Position numbers and translations under genes: made by a program | In this document: piece by piece, positions 35,241 through 47,506 of the stretch | Numbering within the stretch: the first letter of the stretch is position 1 | Layout: each line of letters begins with the position of its first letter | The notes under the pieces: model-generated | Told to the model about the DNA's origin: nothing | What the model saw: the letters and a program-made list of their open reading frames with translations, nothing else | The model's database searches: none | NCBI GenBank assembly: GCA_945643635.1 | Contig: CALZFC010000055.1 | Location: 1,569,501-1,633,500 of the forward strand | DNA from: Allodiplogaster sudhausi | Taxonomy: Eukaryota; Nematoda; Chromadorea; Rhabditida; Diplogasteridae | Direction: 5' to 3' | Length of the DNA: 64,000 nucleotides

Positions 35241-36791
35241 ATGTTCGGCTCAGAAAGTGAAGCAGATCCATTCTCATCTGAAGAGAGCTTCGCATCGAAT
35301 GTCTCTGCTTCTCGTCTCGTCTCACTCTTCACAACGAATCTCGTCTGGAATCTCTTCCTCACTTCCACTGCAATTCACGCTCTTGCTCTCATCACCAGTC
35401 CCATGTGCCTAATATTTCTATCTAATCGAATATTTTAGCAAGTGATGCGACGGAAAATATTTGCTGATAGTTGTTATTTAACAAGATATGTAAATGTTTT
35501 CATTACAAATTGCGCAGCATAATTGTAGTTGTAAGATGAAACTCCCTTTGCTTGGCAGGCAGGCCGTGTATAAATGGTACCGTCGACGGAGCAGCGACAG
35601 CGACACCAGCTTACCGTATATTTTTGCAATCATCGGGTTCGTATTCTGACTTCGTCTAATTGAATCTATTTTCTCGCTTTTCTAAAATAAGAAAATAGTG
35701 GCTGATTGGCAGTTCTTCGCTGTGGCTTCGCTACTCGATCTTCCTCGGAGACACGAAATTGATTCTTCTCCAAACATACGCCGTCTCCATGCAAATTTTC
35801 TTCTTATCTGCGCTCATTTTTTATCGCACAAAGAAGGTTGTTGTCCACATAATTCTTATTTCTTTGCATTAATTTTTTTTACGATTAAGTCGACAAAAAA
35901 CAATTCGTTTCTGAATGCTTCTTTTTTTTAAATCGATAATTCCCTGAAGATGGGCCAGTTCAGCGTCGGCTGGTCCGTTCGGTGACCTTTGTGTGTGCCT
36001 GTTGCCTGGCCTTCTTCTCCTACGTGGCAGGGCTGGAGGAGGACGAGGGCCGCGCCCTCACGGGAAGGGCAGCAAGCGGGGCTCAGATGGCGGGCTCCTT
36101 CGTCTGTCCCTACCTCATCGTCAGTCCTTCCTTATAGTTATCTTACTTGCTATGTTAACACTGGGAAGGGGGAATACGATGATAGTTGGAGGAGACAATG
36201 TCTAATTTACGAAATGGAGAGGGCTTAATCACAAGTGCTCGTACATAAATGAGCGAATAGTGCAGAGAGACAAATATATATGTACAGCTTAGATACACTC
36301 ATACATATATGTATGACACTTACTTTCGCTACTAACCTAAATATCTACAGTGATTTCTTCAACTACTGTCTCAAATTGTTACTTTTACTTGCATTTTCAG
36401 CATTGAACTTCAACCTCTTTGCCTTTCCATCGTTCTTTTCCGACAAGGCTGGTAGCAAAGTATCTAAGCGAAGAGTTTGTTGAGTACAAAGCGGTGAGCT
36501 CGCGAGTCATTGACTTCGTTCCTCTGGCTCCGATTGCTCTGACCTGGGTAATGGAACTCCATGCAATCATCTACTCAATCGGCATCGACGACTTCTACAT
36601 GCTCGTATGTCCATTTTGTAAGAATCTTTGCGGTTTGTAACGTTCTAGTTTTTCGTTGATTAATAGTTGTATGAGAAGCTGTTGCATTTTAGCTGGCGAA
36701 TACAACGTTCTTCTGCATGGATGGCTCTCTGCTCGCCATGTTCTTCATCTTCCCCACAGAACGGAATCAGCACAAGATAGAAATCGCATAG
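35241..36791 (+). CDS. swt: SWEET (MtN3/saliva) sugar transporter
   Basis: Six exons close in frame to 246 residues: 35241-35404, 35559-35636, 35713-35836, 35964-36119, 36485-36604, 36693-36791. SWEETs are seven-TM uniporters moving sugars down their gradient across plasma or internal membranes, built from two three-helix MtN3 repeats. The first repeat shows LVWNLFLTSTAIHALALI, a short cytoplasmic loop YKWYRRRSSDSDTSLP (family pattern: basic loop, then a Pro-starting helix), SSLWLRYSIFLGDTKLI and AVSMQIFFLSALIFYRTKK. The second shows RRLVRSVTFVCACC, VSSRVIDFVPLAPIAL, WVMELHAIIYSIGIDDFYM and the final helix GSLLAMFFIFP. A short polar tail ERNQHKIEIA follows. Length is normal for animal members. 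The start Met gives an acidic, Ser-rich N-terminus, so an upstream exon is possible. Confidence 0.88.
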
Positions 36792-37467
36792 CTTCGTCAT
36801 CTTTTTTTCCTTCGCATCTGATAAATGCAGTTTGTTAGAAAAAAATACATACGAATCGGGTTTAATTTGTATTTGTAGTCTCAAAGAATAGAGTGCTACG
36901 AAGTGTATGGCAAGAAGGTATGAAATTACACTTACAAACATGAAACTCCATTCCCAATTTCAATGTTTTATTCTCTTGCATGTCTTCCTTTCGGGTGATT
37001 ATCTACGACAATAAAGAAATAGTCCTTTCAAAGAGAACTGACGATGGCAGAAAATCATCTTTACTTGCTTAATTCATGAAATTCAAAGACGAAAAAGTGT
37101 ATGGAGTGACTCGGGGACAGCGAACCCGCAAAACGGCAAAACAAACAAGAAATGCATGAAATCTTGCGATTTACAATGCAGCGAAGTGAAGAACTAACCA
37201 ATGCAATTATTTACAAACACTGTAGCAAGGCAATTATGTAAATCATCGAAAATCACATTTTCGTTCGAGAACAATACACACACGTGACTTTCTCTACAAT
37301 TTGATCATAGACTTAATGGCTTCCCGTTCACTTCAAAGAAATACTCATTGTCAGCAGACTAGCAATGTACATACAAACATAGTGAAAGATGTGAAATGAC
37401 CGTCTCTCTCTCTTTCTCTCTCTCTCTCTTTCTTCTTTCTCTCTCTCTCTCTCTTTGTCTGTATTAC
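36792..37467. other. Short space between convergent SWEET and GPCR genes
   Basis: No coding signal. It contains aataaa at about 37010 that could serve the SWEET transcript, and a (CT) tract at 37404-37454 next to the GPCR stop codon. Confidence 0.5.
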
Positions 37468-39712
37468 TCATAATCTCTCTCCCACGTCGTGAACATCGTC
37501 AGTTTCCTTAATGACGGTGAGTTTCTCTGCCTGGATGACAGTGGCTGCCTTCTGAGTGTTCTTCTCTTCCTTTTCCTCCTCTGGCACGGCTGTCGCAACT
37601 GTGTTTCCATTTCCATTTGCCTGCGCCTTCGCTCGCTTTCCACTTCCCAGTCCTTTCATCGAAGAGTTCCGGCGAGATCTGCATAAAGGCCGCAGTAGAC
37701 TTTTATATAAATATTTCTATTTTTATCTACTTATGAATATCGATTGTTGACTTATTGTTGCAATCTTTCAAGTTCATTTACGACAGAACAAAATAATTCG
37801 GGAGTAACAAACCCAGCTTCTGTGTTGGTTGAGCTGCGTCTCGACGTTCCATTGGCAAGATCGATCGATTTTGTCGATCTACATTTTAACTTTTACATTA
37901 AACAACAACAGCCATTTCTCTTAAGTTTGAGCTGAAATTTTTTGATTGCGAAGCTGTGTTCTATCTGTGTAGGAAAGCATGAAACGAGGAAGGACCTGAG
38001 CTTGTCCCTGTTCTCCTCGGAGAAGGCCTGCTGCACAGTCTTCTCTGACCCGTTTCCCCATCTCGTGTACATGGAGATCGGAGTCATTGGCTGACCCTTC
38101 ACTCTCGCCGGTCGATGCAGCTTCTTGCATCTCAAAATAAACACGCTTATAGTTTATTGACATTTCATTTTTTTTAATTTCAGAAGAAAGGCTACGAAAA
38201 TAAATGAAATGCTGACGTGATAACATGACAGCAGATGCGACGAATGTCTGGGTTGATCAGACAGTAAAAGTAAAAGTTCAGAGCAAACTTTGTGAACTCC
38301 AGCAGATTCGTAATCGCACGGAAGACCTTGAGAATAGAGAAGATATAGAAATGAAGAGAATCACGAGCACAAGAAGAGAAAGAAGACGCAACCTGGAATG
38401 GAACGTTGCTCGCGAGAGAATCCGAGACGAGGAACGTGAAAGGAGCAGCCGGAATGGTACAGACGAAGAAGATGATACAGATCGTGAAGAGCAAGGTGAA
38501 CAGCCTCTTCTCTTCCTGCAACAATCTTTCTCTTCATGCTCCTTTCATCTATCACTGACCTTCTCGCTCTTCTCTGTCACGAATCGCCGCTGAGAATTCG
38601 CGAGGCGACGCATGCGATCGTTCTTTGTGTCCCTACAAAGAGAATCTAATTCCACTCATGTCAAAACAACTTCTCGCTTCAAACGGAAACGGAAAATATA
38701 GTAGCTATTAATGATTTCTGACCGATAGGTGATGAGGATTCGAGCATTGAGAGTGGCGATGAGAAAAAAGGGAAGAACGCGGCAGATGAGTTCGCGGCCA
38801 ACTTCGTACGCCTTGAACAAGTCGGTCAGCACTGCATCACACACAACGAAGGAGCACGAACCGGCCACTACAGCCAGGTGCAGAGGAACCTGAGAAAAAA
38901 CCCCAAGGTTAACGTATTTATTTAAGATCACTAAGAATGTTCAAAGTACACTGAATTGTTATGAAAATGAACGGAAACCTCATGAACACGTTTCTTGATC
39001 GCCCAGGGGGCATAAATGATGAAGTTGAAGAGATACGCAACAGCGAAGAGACAGAAGCACACCTAAAAGAGAGAAAAGAGACAATGGCTTAGGGGGATAA
39101 AAATGATTCTAAAATAGACTTTTGATATTCGTGTGAATTGACCTTCCGTGATCGCATTCCATAGGCGAAGGGACGGCAGACGGCCATGAACTGAGAGAGC
39201 GTCAAGAACACTACGATCCACACCGACGCTCCCATCAGAGCATTCGCCTGCAGAATACTCTTCCTTCTCTCTTTCTATTTCATATTAAAACGTAGCTGAT
39301 ACTGATTGTTCAGCGTTTACAACACAACAGCTCTCCTCTTTACTCGACTAGGATTTGAAGAGAGAAAAGAAGAGTCCCTCGGGATGAGTGCGTCAGTGAA
39401 AGCTTGCATTCTCTCATTATTATATTTGTCTCAAGACAATGCCAGGAAGGCAAGTGAAGCTGAAAGGCGGGACATGCGATAAAAAAGAACGTGAGAGCGC
39501 TAGAGAAGAGTAATGGAGAGAAAATAGAGAGAAAGAGAGGAGAAAGGGAGAGAAATAGATGAGAGAGAGAGAAAAGGAGAGAAGGAGAGGAAGGGAGAGA
39601 AAGAGAGAAGGAAGATTGAAAGCTTGGCCAATCAGTGCGTAGCTACTTCTGTTATTCCGCTGAATGCGCATCGAGGGCGAGTAGAGAGGCACTCACAATC
39701 TATATTGAGGGA

Positions 39713-39753
<41 letters not shown>

Positions 39754-42407
39754 AGAGAAACTGACCGAGCACATGCAGAGAAGCAGAGAACTAACAGAAG
39801 ACTGTTTACAATGTACATAAGTACATAGTACATATTAGTGCTCAATTTATTAGTAGCATTGTCTTGCAAACCAGCGGAAATCCGATGTGAGCGTAGTAGA
39901 AGGCAGCTGGGTACGAGCAGGCGCGCATGTCCAGCAGCCACAGAATCATCGGGATCACCGACAGCTGGCTCAGCTACAAATTGAGGCCATCTACCAGTCA
40001 ATGACTGAGGAGTCTAACTAATCAGAATGAGAGGAAAAACAATCTAAGCAGAGAAGTCCGAAAGGAGAAGTAAGTACAAACCAGATCTGTCATTGCGAGA
40101 AGTGTGAGATAGGTGTAGACGATGGAGCTGCGTCTGCAATTCATCAGCTTAGCAAGAAGGATAGAAGGGTTACTGTAGCAAGAAGGAAGAGAACCTCAGC
40201 AGAGGATGCGTGAGAGTGTAGACTGTGAGGACATCGCCAATGATGCCAACCGTGATGATGACTGGGGCGATGTATCCATAGGTAACCTGTGGTGCTATTA
40301 ATCTAGGAAGAAAGAAAGCTGAGCTCGACTTTTTTATATAGAGCTTTTTTTTTAGTTGAGTTCAACTCTCAATACAATTGCGTCGAGTTTTCTTATAGAG
40401 TTTCAACGGATACCTCAAACTTGGGTAATTAAACCGACTCGCTGCAGCAAGCTATCCAAAGGTTCGGCAGCAACCGATGTCGGGCGGGTTTTCCATAGCA
40501 TGCTCATAGGCAGGGGTGAGAGGCTGGGACTAATGGACGCAAACGGAGGCATCGAGAGGCGATGTCTCTTTTTCACTGGCATTTCAAGCTCAACCTTTTT
40601 TCTCGGCGAGAGAGTACACAAAAATGAGAGACCAAACGGAGCAATGATTTATAGCTTCCTTTTCCCTCTCTCGTCTTCCACACTCTTGCTGTTAGAAAAA
40701 GAGTTGACCACTATGTTGACCACTTTTTGGGTGAGCACGCTTTTTAAAGTTGGGATCTTTTTGGAATAAGTTGGGCCCATCTTTCTTCTTTTCCATACTA
40801 ATCCGCTCTTTTCAGAGTTCACCCTCAATCTTTTTTGTTAAAAAGTTGAGCTCAACTTTCGCCCCGTTTTCTTCCTAGATTAATAGCACCACTGGAGATA
40901 ACAACGTTCACGTTTCCATCTAATTATACTCTTTTCTATTGGAGAATTGGAAGGTCATATACATATGTACACATGTTAAATTTTGGTAATACCCTTTCGT
41001 AAATATTAACGAACGCCAAATATGTTCCACAATTATTGCCCCTTCGGGCGTTCAAAAATTGCATATGGCATCCATGTTTCAGGAGCCATAGCGGGTAATT
41101 GGGAAAAGTTTTCAACCAGCAATAAACGCACCTCGGCTAACAAGGGAAGTCTTTCGGCGGGGTGTGGCAAACCACAACATATTATACATCATTCGAAAGC
41201 TCTCAACGAGCTGATAACGTATTTGATGTTTATGGCTGCAGAAGAGAGCGCTAGAAAAACCGAACCACAGGCGTACCTGGGAATGGAAGGGCCCTCGTTT
41301 GGTAGAGGCCCCTTCCAGACCAGGCGCCTGGAGCCGCAAAAGTTAAGAAATCGAACAGGATTTTTTTTATGCGGAATGTAAGCGACTTGCTCTTACAGAG
41401 AAACAAGATTCAGGTAGAAATAATGCATCCGCAGTTGTTTAAGGCAAAAACATGGACGTTTTTGAGACATATGGACTTTTTGCGAATATGAAAATTTTAC
41501 AGCGTGATTTAATGTGTCAACTATAATTTTTCATGTTAAAAACGGCATGAAAAAGAGTAATTAGTGGCTTAAAACTCAAAAATCTCTTTAGAAAAAATTT
41601 ATTTTTCTCCATACAAAACAGTCCATTTTTCACCAAAGGGGGAACCCTTTGGTGAAAAATGGCCTAAAAAAAATTTTTTCCCAAAGGTCATCAGAAATGA
41701 AGTTATTAATTATTATATGGCCTACTGTTACGTAAACATTAGTTTTAGAGTCCATAAAGCTAGCACATATCGAGCAAATGTTAATTTTAGGGTATTTTTT
41801 CTGCAATTTCGGCGAAAAATAATCTCTTCTGCAGCTATAAACATCAAAAACGTTACCAGCTCGTTGAGAGCTTTCGAATGATGTATAATATGTTATGGTT
41901 TGCCACACCCCGCCGAAAGACTTCCCTTGTAAGCCTCATTGGTCACGTTATCGCCACTGCGCAAAGCTGAAGAAGTCAACCTATTCTTTGAGTAAGGCTG
42001 ATGGAGCACCCGAGAGTGGGCGGGTATTTTACTGAACACTCTCTAATGACTCGCTAGGTCAGGATGTGCACGGCAGAGGGAGAGAGAAGGCGTGTGTACA
42101 ATACATGATTCAAGGAGGGAGAGAGTGCTAGAGATAAAGAAAAATAGAGAGATAGAATCCTGATACGGTAACGACCTAAAAAGTGTTATCCTCTTATTTT
42201 AACTAATCTTTTGTTAAACTATACAACGACCTATCACAAATGATGAATGAGCAACAGTAGTCTGACCTGTGAGAGTTGGCGGGCAAAGTTGGTCTCGGGG
42301 TCGTTGTCAGCTTCTCCGATTCGGGCATCGATGAAGGTGTCGTTGAGATAGCCGCCGATGTCATCCCCAAGCAGAATTTGACAGACCAGCGAGGGAGCTG
42401 CTGGCAT
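37468..42407 (-). CDS. Class A neuropeptide GPCR, FMRFamide-receptor type
   Basis: Twelve exons close in frame to 460 residues: 42407-42267, 40286-40195, 40133-40082, 39973-39872, 39247-39143, 39062-38979, 38889-38723, 38632-38560, 38515-38405, 38326-38217, 38130-37996, 37678-37468. TM1 is YIAPVIITVGIIGDVLTVY, TM2 YLTLLAMTDL, TM3 begins after the conserved Cys (MRACSYPAAFYYAHIGFPL), and the end of TM3 reads SQFMAVCRPF in place of DRY. TM6 is LFTLLFTICIIFFVCTIP and TM7 is FALNFYFYCLINPDIRRICC with the NPxxR ending typical of FMRFamide-type receptors. The N-terminus has a glycosylation site (NDT) and no signal peptide. The C-tail is polar and ends KETDDVHDVGERL. The usual TM1 Asn is Asp here (GIIGD). 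The ligand cannot be told from sequence. Intron 1 (1.9 kb) holds two transposon-derived insertions. Confidence 0.92.
40289..40892. mobile_element. Inverted-repeat element (MITE) in GPCR intron 1
   Basis: The left end gtggtgctattaatctagga and the right end (its exact reverse complement, finishing at 40892) form terminal repeats of about 25 bp. Both continue with imperfect complementarity (gagctcgac against gttgagctc). The interior has Phe/Leu-poor, non-transposase frames. Its left end lies two bases from GPCR exon 2 (upper edge 40286), so only the acceptor AG separates them. Confidence 0.85.
41013..41140. repeat. Dispersed repeat R, left part of the disrupted copy
   Basis: From about aacgccaaatatgttccaca to cacctcggctaa this matches, in opposite orientation, the sequence at about 56519-56655. 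The matching right part resumes at 41930. Confidence 0.85.
41141..41929. mobile_element. 789-bp PIF/Harbinger-like non-autonomous element with TAA target duplication
   Basis: Terminal inverted repeats of about 107 bp start caagggaagtctttcggcgg and differ between ends at about four positions. TAA flanks both sides (41138-41140 and 41930-41932). The uninterrupted copy of the host repeat at 56.5 kb has a single TAA at this point, so the insertion and its 3-bp duplication are directly visible. Three-base TWA duplications are characteristic of PIF/Harbinger. A central hairpin (41623-41640 with 41645-41662, 18 bp perfect) lies inside. No transposase is present. Confidence 0.88.
41930..42035. repeat. 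Dispersed repeat R, right part of the disrupted copy
   Basis: The segment taagcctcattggtcacgtt through gcgcaaagctg matches 56488-56521 in reverse. After a divergent or deleted stretch the two copies share gcgggtatttt again (about 42017-42030). Confidence 0.75.
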
Positions 42408-42570
42408 TGCCCGAGGGCAAGAGAGAGAGGGAGAGAAAGAGGGAGAGAAGGGGTGGTCGAGAGGCTGCAAGAGCAAGCAACCTGTTGATACAGGAAAGTT
42501 CATTAAGAAGACAATGAATTTTAAAGGTAAATCGTATTTTGAGAAAGATAAGATTTGAATGTTTACTAAT

Positions 42571-42602
42571 TTGTACTATATTATATATAATATATATATA
42601 TA

Positions 42603-42654
<52 letters not shown>
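42571..42654. repeat. (TA)n microsatellite
   Basis: Almost uninterrupted TA dinucleotides with a single TG change, just upstream of the GPCR start. It produces a spurious Tyr/Ile-rich frame. Confidence 0.95.
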
Positions 42655-43142
42655 TGACGGGGAATAACAAAAAAAGAGTTCCTATTCCTGGATCATTTTG
42701 TAATAGGAAGTTTGTAAGTAAGGTAAAAGTGATGCAGCAAATCATCAATCACCTCCGCCCCTTCAAGTTTATTCAACTTTTCACTCATCGCTCGTCCATG
42801 TACATAGTCCATCCAAACGAAGTGTTCAATCTCTCAATCTTTCCTTTCTCTTCCCTCTCTCTATCTTCCTCTCTCTCCCTCTCTTTTCTTTTCTTCCTCT
42901 CTCTTTCTTTCTCTCTTTTCTTTCTTTCTCTCTCTCTCTCTCCTCCCTTTCTTACTCTCGCTTTCTTCTCTCTCACTCACTATCTGTCTCTCTTACCTCT
43001 CTCTCTCTCTCTCGCTCTTTCCCTCTTCTCTCTGCCTCTCCATCTGTCTCTCTCTCACCCTCACTCTTCTTTCTGTCTCTCTTCTTCTCTCGTCCTCCTT
43101 ATCTGTCTCTCTCTCTCCCTCTCCTTCTCTCTCTCTCCCTCT

Positions 43143-43187
<45 letters not shown>

Positions 43188-43360
43188 ATCCTTTCCTTCT
43201 CCTTCGTACATGAACGCCAGGCGTTTTCTTGCACGGAGAACTCCTCATTATGCCGGCGAATTGGCTGGCCAAGGCGGTGGGTGCAGTAACCAAATCTTGC
43301 ACTGAGAAGTCTTGCAAAAACATGTTAAGAATGTGATAAAATAGCAAGACAAAATCTGGT

Positions 43361-43395
<35 letters not shown>

Positions 43396-44084
43396 GTGCG
43401 AGATAGATAAAGAGAGAGAGAGGATGCGAGAGAGATAAAGAGATCAAAGAAATTCGAACGTGCGAAAATTAAAAGAAGTGCGGAAGACCGTTAAGTAGTT
43501 CTGTGAGCATCTGCAGCCAATTTGTTAGCTATTCTAAAAGACTTTGATAGAGGAGCCGCTGGTTATGGTCATGAAGAAGTAATAAGAATCAATGAATACT
43601 TGCAACCAAAATCGACCACTTTACAAGGAAATCGGGTGATAACGCAACGAACAGCAAGGGCGGAACGAATTGCATGCCTAGTAGGACTGCTAGTTGCTTC
43701 AAGCCGATATATGACAGAAAAAGGTTTGGCACACGAGAAGGCCTAGGAAGAGTCTGACGACAGCAGAGGAAAATGGCCTTGTTAACATCTACGAACTCAA
43801 GGGAGAAAAGAGAAAGAAACGAATGAAAGAGAAAGAGAGTTGCCCAAGACAGAACAGACTGTGGGGAAAGACATAGGCAAAGATATCTGATCAGGGTGGA
43901 AAAGAAGCAAAAAATCTTGTAAATACAAAGAGGAGAAAGCAAAAGAAGGAAGTAAATGAAGGAGTAAAAAAGCATTAAAAAGGGCATGCAGTGGAGGTAC
44001 TAAGAAGAAGTGGGAAATGAAGACGGAGCAGATGTGGAAACAGGAAGAGAAGAGAAGTTGTGCTTCTCCCCCTCTCTTCTCTCT

Positions 44085-44128
<44 letters not shown>

Positions 44129-44849
44129 ATCAGATGCTTCCAGTCAGATACGAGAAGGAGGTGTCCGCTGGGGAATGCAAGGGTTTGTTTCCCCCTGGGG
44201 CGGTTCAAACACAGCCAATATGCCCAAGGTGCAAATGGCAAATGGGAACGGTTCAAAGCATCTTGGTTTAAAATGCGCATGCGACCCACCAGAACAGAAT
44301 AGTGGTAGGAGATCTCGATTTTACGAAATTGTTCACTGGACAGGAATGAGAAGACAGCAGACAGCAGAAAGAGAAGGAAAATAAGTGAGGTAGAATATGC
44401 TCAAGGCTTGGAAATTATTTGAAATTGTTTGGCAAATTTTTCATCGAGAATTATCCGATTTCATCAATAAATTAGCTCACAATGACAATAAAAGAAATAT
44501 TAGTAGTGATTCCTTTGAAGGATAAACGGGTACAATCTCCTCTCTAGTCGAGATGTTCTAGTTTGATTGTCTCTTCAGTCCGGTACGAAATCAGAAATGG
44601 ACTCTTTCGATCTCACTGCTTCACTTACTTCTCTCGCTTCTGTACGTGCTCATCTTATGAGGCTAGGATGCATGAGAAAAGAGTGAGAAACAGATAGAGA
44701 AAGTGAAGGAAACAGAGTGTTTACGAGAAGGAAAAAGTGAACGAGAGAACAAAGAGAATGAGAAAGAGCAAGTGTAAATGCGATAGAAAGATGAAAGAGA
44801 GAAAGAGACAGCGCGAGAGAGGGAGGGAGAGAGAGCGAGAGAGATATTA

Positions 44850-44892
<43 letters not shown>

Positions 44893-45047
44893 CAGGACCA
44901 CATCTTCCTCATTGACAATCCCGCTCAAGTTCCTCTTCAATACGCCCATAGGTTTGTCAAAGGCATAATCAAAATTTTCTAGTCATTTTTTCACGTTCCA
45001 GTTTTTTTCACAATTCACGCCCTCCCTTTCGTTCTTATCCCTCCGTC

Positions 45048-45089
<42 letters not shown>

Positions 45090-45588
45090 GTGCCAATCTC
45101 CCGCTCTCTATCTCTCTGTCTCTCTCTCTCTCTCAATCTCGCTCACTGCTTAAGGAATTCTGAGAAGGCGTTCTGAAAGAGGGCTTTGCGGTCCAGGAAT
45201 CGAACTGCTCTGCTCTTCACCCGCCACCTCCTCCTCCCCTTTGGCAAAGCCTCTAGTTTCTCACATTTCCACACAGGTCAATTGGGTGAGCGGCCGTTGA
45301 ACAATTCATGCTCGAGGCAAAAAGTGCGCTATTGAACGCATGGGTTTGATCTATACAAATGTAATCAATGTCATCTATCGTAAAGATAGAGAGTAAATTC
45401 AGACTTTGGCGACGATTAGTTTCAGAAAGGTTTTTAAACAGCAATAAATTAGAAGTTGAACAAAAGGAAAACTGATCTTACCACTGAGACAGGGAAGAAG
45501 CAGACAGTAGTAGAGAGATCTGGATGAGACTAGACGACTCAGGTTGCTAGAGAAGAGACAGAGAGAAAGAGAGAGAGGAGTGCGTAGA
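42655..45588. other. Spacer between GPCR and PP2C genes
   Basis: Includes a (CT)-rich tract (42840-43195) and alternating (GA)/(C T) tracts (43365-43440, 44075-44125, 44810-44890, 45050-45135). Open frames here (for example 43522-43746 +) show no domain, and most follow the microsatellites. It probably holds the GPCR promoter region and the PP2C 3' UTR. Confidence 0.45.
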
Positions 45589-47447
45589 CTAGTTCCAGAG
45601 GCGAATGAAGAGCACGGAGACGTTGTCGGTGCTGCGGCGGGCGAGAGCGATGCGAACGAGATGAGTGGAGACGCGATGCCAGTCGGGGCGGCCTGGCGAT
45701 TCCGGCCCGCCGTGCGTTCTCAAGAAAACAGCTACATAAATATAGTATATCGATATTACCTAACATAAAGTCAAAAAGGAAGATAATTTTAATTTAAACA
45801 AGTTCTTGTTTCGCAAATATCATCAATATTTAGTGTTCTTCAACAAGAAATTTGAAAGGCCATTGTTGATTTGGAGCAAAAAGAACTCTCAGTCTGCCCC
45901 TTGGCGGGTTGTTGCCAGAAAGGAGGAGGAACAGACAGAATCAGAGAAGAGCCCTTGCCTGATAAGAGCAGCGTGGAAGTAAACACACATCCTTTATGCC
46001 ACAGTTATCTTGGGTAAGCGGTCGGAAAGGGGAGGGCTCTTTTTAGCTCACGCGGGAAGAAGCAAGAACAATGTTCTCACGTCTAGTGAGCAGAGTCCGT
46101 TGTGCAACAGAACCAAATTGTATTAGAGGGAGCAATAATCGGCTGGGGCAGTGCTGTTTTTGTAATTTGAGTGGAGATGATATAGTAGACAGATATGAGA
46201 AGGAGAACTTCTTGGTAGGAAAAGAAGCGAGAACAATACAGCGAAGTTAAGTTACAAACTGGACGGAATTCAGCAATTAGTCAAACAATCCAAATTTCAC
46301 AGTGCATCTTAGCATAAGAAGGGAGACTTCGCGTCTTGTGGCTGATCCTTCTCTTCAAATAGATGTGCATAGAGTATCAAATGAATAGAGTAGAAGGTCA
46401 CTCTCTAACCAGAACGAGGACTCAATACCGTTTCGTATGTGGATGGACTACTAGGAAATTGTTCTTCGCTGTTACAGACAAACATCTTTCATGAGGTTAA
46501 AAAAGTGTTTGGAGAGCGAAGAGTAGAAAAGGAGATTTAATGCTTCAGGACATTACAATTTTGCGTTTTTAAGGGAAAAAGGAAAAAGTTCCGTAGGAAA
46601 CAAACAACTCTTTCTTTCTCTACCCTATCCTCTTCTTTTTTCCTCTGCCACTCTCCCCCTCTCTTTTGTATCCGCAGTGAACGCTCTCAATGATGGAACA
46701 CTTCTCATTGTGGGTTACTACTCCATCTGTCATTTCCTCCGGCCAACTTGATTTCTTTTGCGTAACAAATCAAACACCCAAGGGGCTATTCCATCAAATT
46801 CTCACTCACAAATGAACTTGATGAATTGCTTCCTCTCTAGCAAAGAGAACAGCAAGAAGTAAAAGAAAGGGAGTAGCAAGAGCTAATAATAAAGAAGGAA
46901 ACTGAGCTGACTTCAAGTATTCGCTGGCAAAGTTGACGGCCTCGTCGTTGCTCACGACGTCCCAGAATCCGTCGGTGCCAACGATCAGGAACCTCAAATA
47001 TTCTGCTCAATAATTTTTAAAGATTTTTATTTAAAAAATTGAATGGTATTAAAACTGAATTTAAAAATTGCGAACCTCAGAGGCTGTTCGACGAGATCAA
47101 TGCGGCGCACGTCTGGATGTGCGGTGAGAACGCCTTCCCGCTTCAGCTGAGTGTCACCGAATGATCTGCAAAGACAGAATCATCTGCACTGCGAAAATGA
47201 TCTACAAGGTCAAGGTTTGACGCATCAACCGAGAAAAAAATTGCCTGACAATGAGGTTCTATTTACAGCAATACTTACTTCCCTATTTTCTATACGAATG
47301 CAGAAATTTCATAGTTCAAAAGCGGGAAGGTTCATTACTATGCAGCAGATTTGGAGATAAACTATTGAATTTTGGGTAGGAGAGAACGACTGTTCCAAAT
47401 TGTTGTTCCAGAGCTACTCTAGAAAAGAGAGGAGCAAATAAAACGAG

Positions 47448-47506
<59 letters not shown>

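Noticed and set aside
42615..43289. A 224-codon plus-strand frame upstream of the GPCR
   Set aside because: It is built from a (TA)n and a (CT)n tract; the amino-acid composition is that of the microsatellites.
45185..45230. tRNA-like B box (minus strand, cagttcgattcctgg)
   Set aside because: No A box at the right distance and no acceptor stem; probably chance.
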